DNA from: Strigamia acuminata
Taxonomy: Eukaryota; Arthropoda; Chilopoda; Geophilomorpha; Linotaeniidae
Assembly (NCBI GenBank): GCA_949358305.1
Contig: OX442320.1
Location: 5,906,259 to 5,970,258 of the forward strand
Reading direction: 5' to 3'
DNA: 64,000 bases
Shown here: in pieces, positions 38,599-54,200 of the stretch
Layout: every line of letters starts with the position of its first letter
Position numbering within the stretch: the first letter of the stretch is position 1
The notes under the pieces: generated by a model
What the model was told of the DNA's origin: nothing
Database searches by the model: none
The model's input: the letters and a program-made list of their open reading frames with translations, nothing else
Program-made: the position numbers and the translations under genes

Positions 38599-41182
38599 TT
38601 AGACGTGTTGGCGTTGTCAAAAATATTTATCCAAGGATATATCTATATCCTTGATTTATCTATTACAGTTGGAGGATCCGCCATCTTTCGGGAAAGGAGA
38701 AAAGCTCCAGCCCATAACTTTATAATTTTATTAATTTAAAATCGAATTTTATATATATATAGAACAAATTTATCTTTTTCTTGATTTTTTAAACAATTTA
38801 ATTTACAAAACATGCTCACAATAATATTTATTTTTATTCCAAAATTTCAAGATTTGATCAGCCAATCACAGAGCCCGTTACGGCATTCCCACCAATTTAA
38901 ATTTTAACAACAAAACAAAGCCACTGTACTGATCCGCTATCTACGCACGGCTCGTAAAATCCTGAAGGTAAACAATCAACATTATGTCATAAATGAGATC
39001 ATAAAACGAAATGACCTAATACAATCTCACTCCAAAAAAATAAATACATATACTTTTATCAATTTGTTCCAGACTCGTCTCTCAATTTGATTGTGAAACG
39101 TCGGAAACGAACTCGCGGCTTCGAAGAAAAAATTGAGACCAAATCCACACAGGATGCGAGAAAATCAAAGGTTTAGTAATCAATCCAATTGGAACCTGAT
39201 TGATATCTCGAGAAAACAAAACCGAACAAAAAAAACACAAAAAAATATATATTTATTGTTTGGTAATGGCAATTGAGATTTTTTTGTGCCAATTTTGGGT
39301 CATCCAAACGGCTGAAATAGAAATAGAGTTCGAGAACTCGTTCTTATACTGTCAATTGATTGCGGCACGAGTGAAGTGTGGGCAGTAAAACCTGCCAGAC
39401 AGTTCCTTAACCTCTCAAGAAATACAAAAATCACACTAAGATGCGATTTTTAATTTTAAAACGCAATTTTTAACTTTAAAACACTCGTAATGAATGAAAT
39501 TACGAACTAAAACACACTTCCAAGCTGCTTTTGTGCCGGATAATTAAGGAAATGCCAATTCGAGACACTAGAAACTCGTTTTAATCACTTCCTTTGACAG
39601 AAATAATCAAATTTTTGATATTTTCCATCAAAATAACGTCCTAAATCGTGATTTTTCAGCTAAAATCGATCCAAAAACACCGAAAAAATTCTAATTTAAA
39701 AAAAAAATGATGTTCGGTGAATTCCCAAGGTTGTTTCGTTCCAGTAAATACCAGCCTGAGTCTCACCTGAGCGACTTTTTATTACTCTACATTTCCCGAT
39801 GAGAGGGAAAAAATTGAATTAATATTTTCTTTTGTTTAAAATGCCACTAGAAAGTTGTTTATGTTAAATTTGTGCGCCTCAAAGCTGAATATTGGGTCGA
39901 GTTTATGTTGGTGGGACCAGGGGGTTGTGGGCTGTGAGTGCGAGTTAGCACTGCCAACCGAGAGCCCACTGACTGTGCACGCAGGTTGCTAAAGGTGTGC
40001 GAATCATCCAAATTGCAGGTTTTATCGCTTTAAAAGGCGGAAAAAAAATTGTTTGTAACATTTTTATGTTTAAAAATAATGATTTTAATGTTTTTTAATT
40101 TTTTATTTTTATTTAAAATGTTTTTTTTTTTTGGGTTTTTATTTTTCAGGTAATTTCGTGGATTTTTGCGGATTTGCGATTAATTCGCTCGGATTTTGAT
40201 TTGGAAAATGCTACGACACAACATCATCAGCTTGAAAGTCGAAAGCTGCAAGATTTCTGCTGCAGTTTGAGTGCACCATCAAACGATCGTTGAGGCAAGT
40301 TTTGGTGCAGGAAATCCTGTCTGAGATTTTACATTAAAAATTCTGGATACATTTAATTTGGATTCGTTTAATCGTTGTCTTAGTTGTTTGCGAGTCAAAC
40401 ATGACGATATTTTTTTACGTAATCGATAAATCGAGTGTCATAAAGTGAGTCAGGTGGTATGAAAGAGGGCTCTGTGTTCATGTTTAATTACTTAGAGTGG
40501 GGTTTCGGCATGAATCACTCGATTTATGGGTGGGGATGAATAAATAGTCATTGTTTTTTATTGATTTTCGGTCATTTATATCCAATTGTGCATTATTTAT
40601 ATCAAATTATGAGTTATTTTCGTCATTTTCGGTTATTTATATCAAATTATGAGTTATTTTCGTCATTTTCGGTTATTTATATCAAATTATGAATTATTTT
40701 CGATTTTTTATAGTAAATTATGAGTTATTTTCAGTATTTATATCAAATTATGAGTTATTTTTGTCATTTTCGGTGATTAATATCAAATTATTATGAATTA
40801 TTTTCGTCGTTTATGGTTATTTATATCAAATTGCGAATTGTTTTCATCGTTTTCTTGGAAATAATTCGTGTGAAAATGAAATAAATAGATAAAATGATGT
40901 TAATAGTGCTTATCGTGTTGAATGAGGTTGATTATTATTATTGTTGTTATTATTTTTTTTGTTTAGGGAGAAAGGAAATGAGTTTTCTCTCGGTCAGCAC
41001 TCACAGCATGTTTGCCTTGGTTTTATTTTTCCATGGGAAATTATTATCGTGATGTTTAATCGGTATAATCAGCGAAAGTGAATAAATATCACGATTTAAA
41101 CAAATTCGAACATGACATTGCAACCCCTGCGAAGATTAAACGATCTGACTTGACCTTGTTTGTATTTTTTTTTCGTTTTCAG
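38599..41182. other. Divergent intergenic region and 5' UTR of the coiled-coil gene
   Basis: The ACDH-11-like start and the coiled-coil gene point away from each other. A TTTTCAG acceptor at 41182 precedes the first coding exon, so at least one 5' UTR exon must lie upstream, but I could not fix it. Apart from the repeat at 40555-40850, no feature is recognised. Confidence 0.5.
40555..40850. repeat. Tandem repeat, ~40-bp unit with ATCAAATTATGAGTTATTTT
   Basis: Seven to eight copies of a unit containing ATCAAATTATGAGTTATTTT and CGTCATTTTCGGTTATTTAT, with some shortened units. It probably lies in a 5' UTR intron of the coiled-coil gene. Confidence 0.85.
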
Positions 41183-41202
41183 GTTTCTTGGCTTTAAAAA
41201 TA

Positions 41203-44200
41203 ATGTCTCAAGAACGTATAAATAGCCCGGATCAGGCTCCCAAACCTGGGAGCCCAATTCCCTGCAAGATACAAGAAGTTTTACAGGTAAAAAAAATCAA
41301 AATGGCCGAAATTAGTCGAAAAAAAATGACGAAAATAGACGAAAAAATGAAAAAAAGCTGAAAAAATAAAAAAAATAGACGGAAAAAGCTGAAAGAAATA
41401 AAAAAATAGCCGAAATAAGGTCGAAAAAATGGAAAAAACTGAATAAAATAAAAAAAAAAGCAAAAAAATTCCACGATTAATTTTTTTTTCTCTTTAAAAT
41501 TCCAGCAATTCCAAGCGAGACTTTCGGAAAAAGACGTCCAGATCACCGAACTGCAGAAAAAAATCGAAACACTCGAGGTCGGCGGCAAAGTGACTAAATC
41601 CCTCTCGTTTCGCACGACGACGAAAAACCCGCGCGAGACCAAAACACGTCCGCCGACCGGCAAACCCGCGCCACCCACCGGCACAAACGGAACAACGAAA
41701 AACGGAAAACACGTGCGCAGCAACACGAACACCACCAACTCCAACGACAAAACATGCGCAACGATCACCTCGAAAAGCGTGCCGACATCCCCGACGAAAA
41801 AACCGACAATCCCCCCAAAACCAGCCCTAACGAGACCCACGTCGAGACAAACCGTCCCCGTCGGTGACCCCACCCTCAACGGTGTCCCCAGAGCCTCCAG
41901 AGCCACCGTGACCCGCACGGCGTCCGTCGATCGCTGGAAAAACGAGCGAAAAACGAGCGAAAAAGCCCCAGCACGCAAAACAACCAAATCGACTGGCGAC
42001 AGAATGTTGAACTTGAAGTTAAATAGTCAAACCAAGAAATTGGCGACGAGTGCCGACAGTCTGAGCACGCACTCGGGGGACAGCCAGGGCAGTTCGGCCG
42101 CCGATTTTGTGAGCGTGAGCAGCGGGGCGAGTCCCAGTCCCAGCCCGAGCCCCACGCGGTCGGCGGGTCATTCGTTGAACGGCGACGAAGTGATTTCGTC
42201 GGCCGATTTGGCGTTGCGTCTCAAGCGGCTCACCGAGGAGCACGATAAGTTGCAGGCGGAGTACGCCCGGCTTCGGATTCAGCTGTGTGCGGGCGAATTG
42301 AGTGACGGAGAGTCGCGAATGGTGACGAGCAGCGGCTTGTGGTCGTCGAAAGGCGCGAGCGAGGAGATGGAGAGCGACGGTTCGTTGGCGGAAGGCGCGG
42401 AGAATGCGGCCGAAGGTGCCAGGGAGTTTTGTAAGGAGGAGGTGCTGAGGTTGAGGGATGAACTGTTGAGTTTGCAGAAAGTGAATGGAGAGATGAATAA
42501 GCGGTTGGAAGAGCGGTTCGGAAGGATTCAGGATGTAATTTTTGTTGTTTTTGGTTTTGTTTTTGGTTGATTTTTGTTTTTGTTTGTTTTTTTAGTTGTT
42601 GGAGGAGAGGGATAAGGTTAATAAGTTGTTGGCGGAGAAAGGGTTGCAAGTTGATGATGCGAATGGAAAATTGAATAATTTGCAGAAAGGTATTGATTGT
42701 TTTGGTGGTGAAGGTGGAATTAAGGTTGGAGTTTTGTCTGGAATTAAGGGAGTTGATGAATAAGGAGCGATATGTTGTTTTTTTTTATGAAATTGAGGAG
42801 TTTTTGGTTAAAATTTTAGTTAAAAACTTGGAATTTAACTTGGGAATTGGTCTGAAATTAAGGAAATTGATAAATATAGACCGATACCCAATTTTTTCAA
42901 ACAGTTTGAAGCATTTTTGGTTGAAATTTGGTATTTTTTCTAAAACTAAGCATGGAAATTGGTCTGAAATTGAGAAAATTTGTAAATACAGGCTTATAAT
43001 CAAAAAATTGAAGCAATTTTTAGTTAAAATTTACTGTTAAACTTGAAATTAAGCTTGGAAATTGGTCTAAAATTAAAGAAATTGGTAAAATAAACACCAA
43101 TCCCCGACCTTTTTCACGAAATTGAAGCAATTTTTAGTTAAAATTTACTGTTAAACTTGAAATCAAGCTTGGAAATTGGTCTAAAATTAAAGAAATTGGT
43201 AAAATAAACACCAATCCCCGACCTTTTTCACGAAATTGAAGCAATTTTTAGTTAAAATTTACTGTTAAACTTGAAATCAAGCTTGGAAATTGGTCTAAAA
43301 TTAAAGAAATTGGTAAAATAAACACCAATCCCCGACCTTTCTCACGAAACTGAAGCATTTTTGCTTAAAATTTGATATTAAACTCTGAAATTAAGGAAAT
43401 TGATAAATAAATACCGAAGAATTCTCACTTTACTCACCTAAATTCATTGAATTTTAGATAATGATTTAAAGACAACTAAAATTCTTCACCTCGAGAAGGA
43501 AAACGAGCGACTAAAGAGCAAACTGGAGACGTTTGATGCCAAGAACAAAGAGCTGCGGCTCGAATTGGATGGAAAGACTCAATCACTCAAGGTTTTGACG
43601 TTGAAAAATGAATCGCGCACGTTTTCTAAATCGATTTTTGGCTTTGAATTGGCAGGAATTAGATAGAGAGTCGAGCGAAATGAAGGATTTCATGCAAGCT
43701 GAGCGACTGACGTTGTCGGAAGCTTTGAGCGACAGTGAAACGGAGCTGGAAAAATCGTCCTCCCGCGTGGCCCACTTGCAGGCCCAACTCGAAGTGAAAA
43801 CCCAATCTCTACAAGGATTGCAATCTACGATAGAAACTCAGAGGTATTTTCGCAAATTTGCACTTTAAAGCTGCGCAAGATTTGAATTTTTTCCATTTTT
43901 TTCATGTTTCAGGCTGCAATTAGTCGATTTTCAGACTGAAGTCGAGACCCTTAAAAGTGCCAGTCGCGATTTACTACTGAAGCAAGGGGCAGAACTCAGT
44001 TGCAGTTCGGTCGCGTTGGCTCAAGTTGTACAGAATTTGGAATCCATCGTTTTAAATCTGACAGTACAGGTCGATGGACAAGAGGTGACTTTACACGCAA
44101 AAGATGACTTTTAGACCGAAAATCGTGTATTTTAGGCCCAAAATCATGTAAAATCGTGTATTTTAGGCCCAAAATCATGTAAAATCATGTATTTTAGGCC

Positions 44201-46307
44201 CAAAATCATTTAAAATTATGTTTTTTAGGCCCAAAATCATTTAAAATTATGTTTTTTAGGCCCAAAATCATTTAAAATTATGTTTTTTAGGCCCAAAATC
44301 GTTTAAAATTATGTTTTTTAGGCCCAAAATCATTTAAAATTATGTTTTTTAGGCCCAAAATCATGTAAAATCATGTTTTTTAGGCCCAAAATCATGTTTT
44401 TTAGGCCCAAAATTATGTATTTTAGGTCCAAAATCATGTATATTAGGCCCAAAATCATGTAAAATCAGGTATTTTAGACCCAGAAATGTCTTTTAGGCCC
44501 CAAAAGCTTGTGTTTTAGACGCAAAATGTCACTTGCCTAAAAATTGTTAGTACAAACGTGAAAAACTTAACTATTGTTCGTTTCGAACGAGAAACTTGAA
44601 TTTGATGATATTTTAGATGATAAAAGGGGCTATAATGTTACTTTTTCAACCAAAATGGATGAATTCTCTTTAAATTTTGTTCTCCCGTCGTTAATATTGT
44701 TGTAAATGTTTTCCAGAAACCGTATCAGAGCGTTTCTTCAGCCGTTTTACCCGAGTGCGATCAACAAGTTTCTCCGTGCGACGATAAAAACGCATCTCTA
44801 GTCAATGCCGTGCTCAAGGCCATGGAAACCGACGAAAAACGAGCGGAAGTCGACGTTCCTAACGACTTAGGCATGAAACGAGACGACAGTGCTGTCAGTA
44901 TCAACAGCATTCTGTCGGAGGGCGGCGACTGCCCACTACTCGTCGGAGAACTCGGTCAGATAATCACCCCGGGTAAAGTGGGCTGTCTCGTCGACCAGGT
45001 GAAGGACGTCGAAGGCTTGTTGGTGCAACTGGGCAAATTAATCAAGGTGTTGTACAACAATCACCAAATCGAATCGAACAAAATGCGTGAAAAATGGTAG
45101 TTTTTATTTTTTATTTTTAAAAATAAAAATGGATTTGATTTGATTTTTAATTGTGGTTTTAGCGTCGAAATGAAGTGCGAATCGGAGCAGAGACTTAAAA
45201 CGGCTGAAATTAAATTGGAGGAATTAGAATCGCGTGAAAAACAAGCGAAATGCGACGTGCAGGCGATGCAGAATCAATTGAATTCGACGCAGTCGGCGCT
45301 GGAATCGAGTCAAAGTCGATATAAGGCGTTGGCGGCGAACTACGATAAAGTTATTAAGGAAGGAATCGAAGTTTCCGTAAGTTGTTTGATTTTGAATAAT
45401 AGAAAAATTAAATTAAATTATTTTAGGCCCAAAATCATTTAAAATTATGTTTTTTAGGCCCAAAATCATTTAAAATTATGTTTTTTAGACCCAAAATCAT
45501 TTAAAATTATGTTTTTAGGCCCAAAATCATGTAAAAATCATGTATATTAGGCCCAAAAACATGTAAAATCAGGTATTTTAGACCCAGAAATGTCTTTTAG
45601 GCCTCAAAAGCTTGCGTTTTAGACACAAAAATGTTATCTAAGCCTAAAAATTGTTAGTACAAACGTGAAAAACTTAACTATTGTTCGTTTCGAACGAGAA
45701 ACTTGAATTTGATGATATAAAAGGGGCTATAATGTTATTTTTTCAACCAAAATGGATGAATTCTCTTTAAATTAGGATCTTCGGCGGCAAATTCAAGATT
45801 TAACGTGCCAGCAAAAGATGATGGAGGCCGAGAAGAAAGAATGCGCCGAACAAATCGCTGAATATTCGAAAAGAATTGACGATTTGGCGCGTCGGAACAA
45901 CGGAGTGAGCGAATCGATAGCGGAGCTAGTTAACGACAAATATACATTCAAAAAAGAGGTATTGATCGTTGATTTATGTAGTAAAGATTTGAATGGATTT
46001 TTGTGATTAGATCAGTAAATTGAAGGTGCATCTTTGTGAGAAAGACGACGAAATCAGCAATTTGCGAATGCGATATTCCAAACACGCCGGAATTCTGCAG
46101 AATAACTGTAAATACGCCGATAGTGAATTAAAGCAGCTCGAAGAGGTCCTAGATTATGTTGTAAAGGTTAATTAATTGTCTATTACATATTTTTTTTTGG
46201 TTCTAATCGATTTATTTATTTTTTAGACTTTGAAAAATATTCCGGAAGTTGTAAACAATTGTGATAGTTTGAAAACATTGCTAATAAAATTGGCATCTGA
46301 TAATTAA
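41203..46307 (+). CDS. Large coiled-coil protein of unknown family (904 aa)
   Basis: Eleven exons join in phase: 41203-41286, 41506-42534, 42596-42689, 43458-43591, 43656-43843, 43913-44084, 44717-45096, 45163-45376, 45776-45958, 46011-46166 and 46227-46307. A short coiled coil comes first (QFQARLSEKDVQITELQKKI, residues about 29-55). A basic Thr/Pro/Lys/Ser-rich disordered linker follows (about 55-240, with TSPTKKPTIPPKP and SPSPSPSPTRS), which is the kind of region that binds microtubules. The rest is long heptad-rich coiled coil broken by a Ser/Asp-rich stretch (DDSAVSINSILSEGGDCPLL) in the 44717-45096 exon. No catalytic or known globular domain was recognised. I could not name the family; a cytoskeletal or centrosomal role is only a guess from composition. 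The start ATG lies 20 bp inside the exon after a clear acceptor, and a poly(A) signal lies at 46316-46321. Confidence 0.88.
42750..43400. repeat. Intronic tandem repeat, ~114-bp unit
   Basis: Three adjacent near-identical copies start at about 43009, 43123 and 43238 (GAAGCAATTTTTAGTTAAAA and onward to CCAATCCCCGACC). Degenerate copies precede and follow. The array fills the intron 42690-43457 of the coiled-coil gene. Confidence 0.9.
44085..44716. repeat. Intron with a 31-bp minisatellite (AGGCCCAAAATCA type) and unique 3' tail, copy 1
   Basis: From about 44100 to 44480 the intron repeats a unit near 31 bp: TTTTTTAGGCCCAAAATCAT followed by TTAAAATTATG. After the array, from about 44540, there is a non-repetitive stretch starting TTGTTAGTACAAACGTGAAA that is shared with the second next intron. 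Confidence 0.9.
45377..45775. repeat. Second intron with the same minisatellite and tail, copy 2
   Basis: About six 31-bp units (45420-45600) are followed by the same non-repetitive tail (TTGTTAGTACAAACGTGAAA through AATGGATGAATTCTCTTTAA) as at 44540-44675. In this copy the tail runs directly into the acceptor AAATTAG at 45775. Confidence 0.9.
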
Positions 46308-46618
46308 TTAAATTAAATAAAGAATAATGAATTTTTTTTTAGAATAAATTTTTTTGCTCTCTTTTTTATTGTGTTTTAATGATAGAATTGTAAAGATTAA
46401 TTAAAATCGAGTGTCTTGTGTCGTTAAATGATGAATCTTTTCGCTATTTAACGGTTTTGTAATAAGGCCGAAGTTCAAGGCAAAGATGGCGTCGATCCTA
46501 TTTAAAGATGCTGTAACTTAAAGTGACATTTTAAGAATTTATCGGTGATTAAATGATAAAATGAAATACAATCGCGCACGATTTTCTTCGACTCTCAGTT
46601 TTACATCAGCAATTCGTC

Positions 46619-48686
<2,068 letters not shown>

Positions 48687-51291
48687 AAAAAAACCAAAAA
48701 AATATCCCAAAACGTTACATTTACAACTAGAATAAATAAAAACACTATAAATCCTGTTATTTTATTCTTATTGCACACAATAACGAGGAAAAAACGAGGT
48801 ATTCCAACGAAAAATAGGACAAAGACGTGATGCACGGGTGTCACCCATCCATTTTTTCGTGTACAAGTTGAACCACAATTATTTCATTTATTTATTTATT
48901 TATTTCAGGCATTATATGACACGTTTAATCCACTCGATACACTTACATCCTTGAGCAACAAACCAAAGGTCAGGGTTAAACAAAAGAAGCAAAACAATTC
49001 TTCTAATTCACGTCGCACAATTCAATTCTTTTTAAACATGAGAACGAAGATCCACGAGAAGGAAACGGAAAAATCTCCCCATTAACCTCTTTTATCAAAG
49101 GAAATTAATTGGAATTTATTTTCCAGACGTTAAGAAACGAAGAAAACGAAGATTGCGTCACCCATTGGTGACACTTCCTCGCCAGGTGAGAGACGGATGC
49201 GCTTCAAGGTCGAGTTTTGATTACCATAAAAGCTCTAAAACCAAGTTAGTGCTTAGGTAAGCATTTAGTGACTTGTTGACCTTGTTTGGTACACGAGTCC
49301 CGAGTTTTTTTTTTCGAAAAAATTAACAAACAAAACGATAATTATCAATTTCGTTGCTATAATTCGTTGTTTTGTTGATTACGTTCTATTTTCGCTTTAT
49401 AATTGTGAGATACTGCGTTTCCTCTTCTCACAGAAATGTTTCTTGTAAATTTTCTACCGGTGTAACCTTGCCCCGGGCCCAAATCCAAATCGCAGCGCGC
49501 ATGCGTAGAAAACAGCTGGTCTAAGTGCGGGTTCACTTCGTTTCTTTCTTTCTTCCCCTCGTAGATTAACCTAGTGTTGGGGAGAAAGAGAGAGAGATAG
49601 AGAGAAGGAAAGAAAAAGGCCCTTTTTGGGAACCGGAACAGGTTGGCACAGGTAATTTCACGTTTTATTGTCTCTAAAATGAGTTTTATTGATATTTGCA
49701 ACTAAATTTCTGTCTAAAAGCGAGAAAATCGGAAGAAAATTGAATTTTTTCGGTGCATTTTTGCTTGTTTTCTTGCGCGAAGGAATCAGACCGTGGGATA
49801 TTTGAGGAATTTCGATTCTCAGAACGGAAAACGAATTGTTTCATCATTGATGATTTGTTGCGAGAATATTTCTTCTTTTTTTTGTTGTTTTATTTTTTTA
49901 GAAATTTTTTTTCTTGTGGTTTCGAGAAAATAGAATATTTCGGCTGGATGCTTTGGGCATGACATAATTCCCGGTTGCACAGTTGACTAGTTGAGTTAGT
50001 TGTGAGACACTTCTAGTTGATTGAATCTCGGGGTGTTGTCGTTGAGTTCAATGCACTTTTCACTAAACATTTTGTTTGCTCGTTAAGTATACGACATTTC
50101 TCCCATTCGGTGAAAGTGAGGCTTTTCAAATATATTTTTTCGTGCAATTTTAGTGTTTATTTTACATCCTAACAAAACTTTTACACACGGTAATATTATT
50201 TTATTATTTATTTTAATATTGTTAAGGCTTAAAGGGTTTTCAGCATTGAATTAGTGTTTTAAATGGGTTTTTAGTGTTGATTTAATGTTTTGAATGGGTT
50301 TTTAGCATTAATTTAGTGTTTTAAATCGTTATTAGCATTAATTTAGTGTTTTAAATCGTTATTAGCATTAATTTAGTGTTTTAAATCGTTATTAGCATTA
50401 ATTTCATGTGTCTTTAGCATAGATGTCGTGTTTAAAAATGGATTTTAGCATTGATTTGGTGTTAAAAAATGGATTTTAGCATTGATTTAGTGTTTAAAAA
50501 TGGATTTTAGCATTGATAAGGTGTTTTAAAATGGATTTTAGCATTGATTTGGTGTTTAAAAATGGATTTTAGCATTGATTTGGTGTTTAAAAATGGATTT
50601 TAGCATTGATTTGGTGTTTAAAAATGGATTTTAGCATTGATTTGGTGTTTTAAAATGGATTTTAGCATTGATTTGGTGTTTAAAAATGGATTTTAGCATT
50701 GATTTGGTGTTTTAAAATGGTTTTTAGCATTGATTTGGTGTTTAAAAATGGATTTTAAATTTAATTCAAATGTAAATTTATTTTTATGGTGTTTATTTGG
50801 TTTTACAGCTTTTTTACATTTAGTTTATTCGTCTATTTATATATTTGCTGTGGGATTTAATTTCTATTTAGGGTTGAATGGTAATCCTTGAACCTATTAA
50901 CTGCAATACATTTCAATTGATACCATCATGATTTACAATTTCTGCATTCAAAATGACGCGATTTCGAAATTACAAAAAGCCAGATAGGTCATCACACCGT
51001 ATCGTACCACAATCCTTATTCCATTTCATTAACCACCAACATTTATTTCTTCATCGTTTCTCCGCAAATCAATTGTTGCCATGTCAAACTCAAACTCAAA
51101 CTTATTTTATTATCTCCACACACCCCGACCACAAATGCACTTTTGGCCCTGAAAACAATGCTTGCCTTGAATAACTCGACTAACAAATAAATTTTACAAC
51201 ACGAATTGTAAACAAAATTTCGACATTTTTCTCCGCAGTTTTCGCCACAAATCGACCATTTTTAATCCTTGATGTCAAGAGTGGACGGAAG
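48687..51291. other. Spacer, putative 5' UTR exon and UTR intron of the class C GPCR gene
   Basis: A candidate untranslated exon ends at 49648 with CACAG|GTAATT, and an acceptor CTCCGCAG at 51227-51234 precedes the exon with the receptor start. Between them the intron carries a minisatellite (50230-50760). The 5' part, 48750-49500, shows nothing recognisable. Confidence 0.5.
50230..50760. repeat. Minisatellite, ~30-bp unit with GGATTTTAGCATTGATTTGG
   Basis: Roughly sixteen copies of a 28-31-bp unit of the type GGATTTTAGCATTGATTTGG followed by TGTTTAAAAAT. The 5' copies are more degenerate (TTAGCATTAATTTAGTGTTT). Each unit contains TTTTAG or TTAG. Confidence 0.9.
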
Positions 51292-54200
51292 ATGCAGTTA
51301 GGAGCTGCTCTACTCCTAAGTTTTGCCTTCGTCTTGTTCCACCTTCAAATTAGGTGCAAATCACAGGCCAATGTTCCCTCCAGCACAAACCAGAAATTTA
51401 TGTTTGTAAGTGAAACACGCCTATTTTTCTATATAAAACGTTGGGAATGTTAGTGACCCGAATTTTTCCTTTCTCTCTTCAAATAAAAAATAAATAAATA
51501 AAAAAAAACACCTCATAATTATCTCCATTAATAACATTTAATTTATCTCCCAATGTAATGTCCTGATTTTTCCAACCGAACGTGCGCGCCGCCATCTTGC
51601 GAGCGGCCATTACAACCAAAATTAAAACTTAAAAAAAATATTAATCTTTTTATGACTCGCAGATCCCTTCCAACCACGATTTCTACATCGTCCTCCTCTT
51701 CCCAGTTCATCAACCGGACCAATCGTTTTTCGGCTGCGGACCCGCCAACAACACGCAAGTCCTATACGAACTGAGCGCCGTAGTCGACGCCTTAAACCGC
51801 ACGAACCAAGCGGCGAATCTCCGAACCGGAACCTCCCTCGGCCTCCTAACCATCGACTACTGCGAACGAAATGTGCGCGCGATCGACCAACTCTACCGAC
51901 TCCTCTCCAACGATTCCTCCTTCCCGATCTCGGCCAACTCCGTCGTGGCCGTCGTCACCGTCACCAAAGAAGCCATGCAGGCCGTAGAGCCCATCACCAA
52001 CCCCATGCTAATCGCCCATTTGTTTTCGCCGCTCAAACCCGAGCTGGGCGACGCCAAAGACGGCGTTTTGCACACCTCAATCCCCACTTCCGAGTGGATG
52101 AAAGCCCTGGCCGACTTCCTACGGGCGGCCGGCATTCGACTCATGTCCGTCATTTATTCGGACAACGTTTACGGCACCGCGGCGCTCGCGCGGGTCAAGC
52201 AGATCGCGCCGGACTCGTGCATCGTCGGCTCGGTGGCCGTGTCGCGCGCCAAGGACATCGTTTACGCGCCCCGGCGTTTAATTAACGTGCGGGGGCAAGT
52301 CACGCTGGTTTTTCTCGACGATTACGCGCTTTTGGAGGCGTTGTTGCGCTCCGATTCGCATTCCGACGCGATTTACGTGGTCGGGGACGACGTGCTTCCG
52401 TCGGGGACGATTACGAATTCGTCGGTTAATGTTTTGGCCATCGGGTTAGGCGAGTGGACGCCGTCGGAGGAGTTGCGAGGGTATTTGGCGACGGTTGGGA
52501 CGAATTCGAGCTCGGGGATTCCGAGTTCGTGGTTGTTGGAGTTGTGGCAGAATGAGTTTAAGTGTTCGTTGCATCCGAGCACGATGTATAAGTATCCGAG
52601 GTGTAAAGGCGACGAGGCGTTGGACGGCGAGCAGGCGGCCAATCCGGGGTTGCGGAGGTTGCAGTTGGCTGTTAGGACCGTTTCGATGGGATTTGGTAAT
52701 TTTTTGACTCGGCATTGTCCTCAAGTAAGGGCTTTTGGTTTTGGTTTTGGTTTGGGTTTGGTTTGATTTTTTTTTTTTGGTTTTTTAGTATGATCGGGTG
52801 CGGAGTTTACCGAATTGCGGCGGTGATTTTAGGAGTAGTCTTTTGAGGGAGATTCAAAGCTCGCTGGTAGGGGATAATGAGAAAAATGAAAGTCCGTTGA
52901 TGGCAAACGCAGAGGGCACGACTGATCTGTTGTTTGTTTATTATGCGCGGCAGCTTTACGGAGAGAAAATAATTCCGAACAAGGTATATGCAGCAAAAAC
53001 ACTGGAAATGGGAATTTGACATTTTTTTTCGATTTTTTACAATTTCTTTCGATTTTTTACGATTTTTTTTTCGATTTTTTACAATTTTTTCGATTTTTTA
53101 CAATTTTTTTCGATTTTTTACAATTTTTTTCAATTTTTTACAATTTTTTTACGATTTTTCACAATTTATTTCGATTTTTTACAATTTTTTTCGATTTTTT
53201 ACAATTTTTTTCGATTTTTTACAATTTTTTTCAATTTTTTACAATTTTTTTACGATTTTTCACAATTTATTTCGATTTTTTACAATTTTTTTCGATTTTT
53301 TACAATTTATTTCGATTTTTTACAATTTTTTTCGATTTTTTACAATTTTTTTACGATTTTTCACAATTTATTTCGATTTTTTACAATTTTTTTCGATTTT
53401 TTACAATTTTTTTCGATTTTTTACAATTTTTTACAAATTTTTACAATTTCTACAATTTTTCTACAATTTTTAAACAATTTTTCTACAATTTTTCTACAAT
53501 TTTTCTACAATTTTTCTTCAATTTTTCTACAATTTGTACAATTTTGTTTTACAATTTATTACAATTTTTTTTAGACATTTCTTACTAGTATTAAGAACTT
53601 TTATTTAAAGAACGTTTTCTTTTCCCACCATTTCAGCTGGGCATCTGGAGGAACCGTTTCATCTCCCTGATCAGCGGCCTCCCCCGAGCCTTCCAGAAAA
53701 ACGGCCCCGCCGACTCCCTCTGCGTCGGCCCGTGCGCCCGCGCCTGCCCCCGCCAAGCCGCCTCCTTCATCCCCGGCCACGTCGACCCATCCGCCAACTT
53801 CGTCTCCACCTGGGGAATCGTCATGTCCACCCTCAGCGCCCTCGGAATCCTCTCCGTAATCGCAACGTTCGCCTACTTCATCGTCGTCGTGCCCACCTCC
53901 AAAGGAACCGCCTCCCTCGACTACATCGTCCTCGTCGGCATCTTCTTCGAATACGGCGTCAACTTCGCCTTCATCGCCGCCGCCACCGACGCAACCTGCG
54001 TCCTCAAACGCCTCCTAATGGGCGTCGCGTACGCCATCGTTTTCAGTGCCAAGTTAGTCAAGGTGGTGAACACGTGGCGCGTAACGCGAACCGTCCGTCG
54101 TCCGTCGTCCGTCGCGTCCAGCAGCGTCGCCTCCAAATGGCAGATCCATCCGTCGTTCGCGCTCGTCGTGAGCGTCTCTCTGGCGGCGTTCCAGGCCGCC

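Noticed and set aside
52988-53588. Two overlapping Phe-rich frames of 160-190 codons
   Set aside because: They lie wholly in the TTTCGATTTTTTACAATT repeat of a receptor intron.
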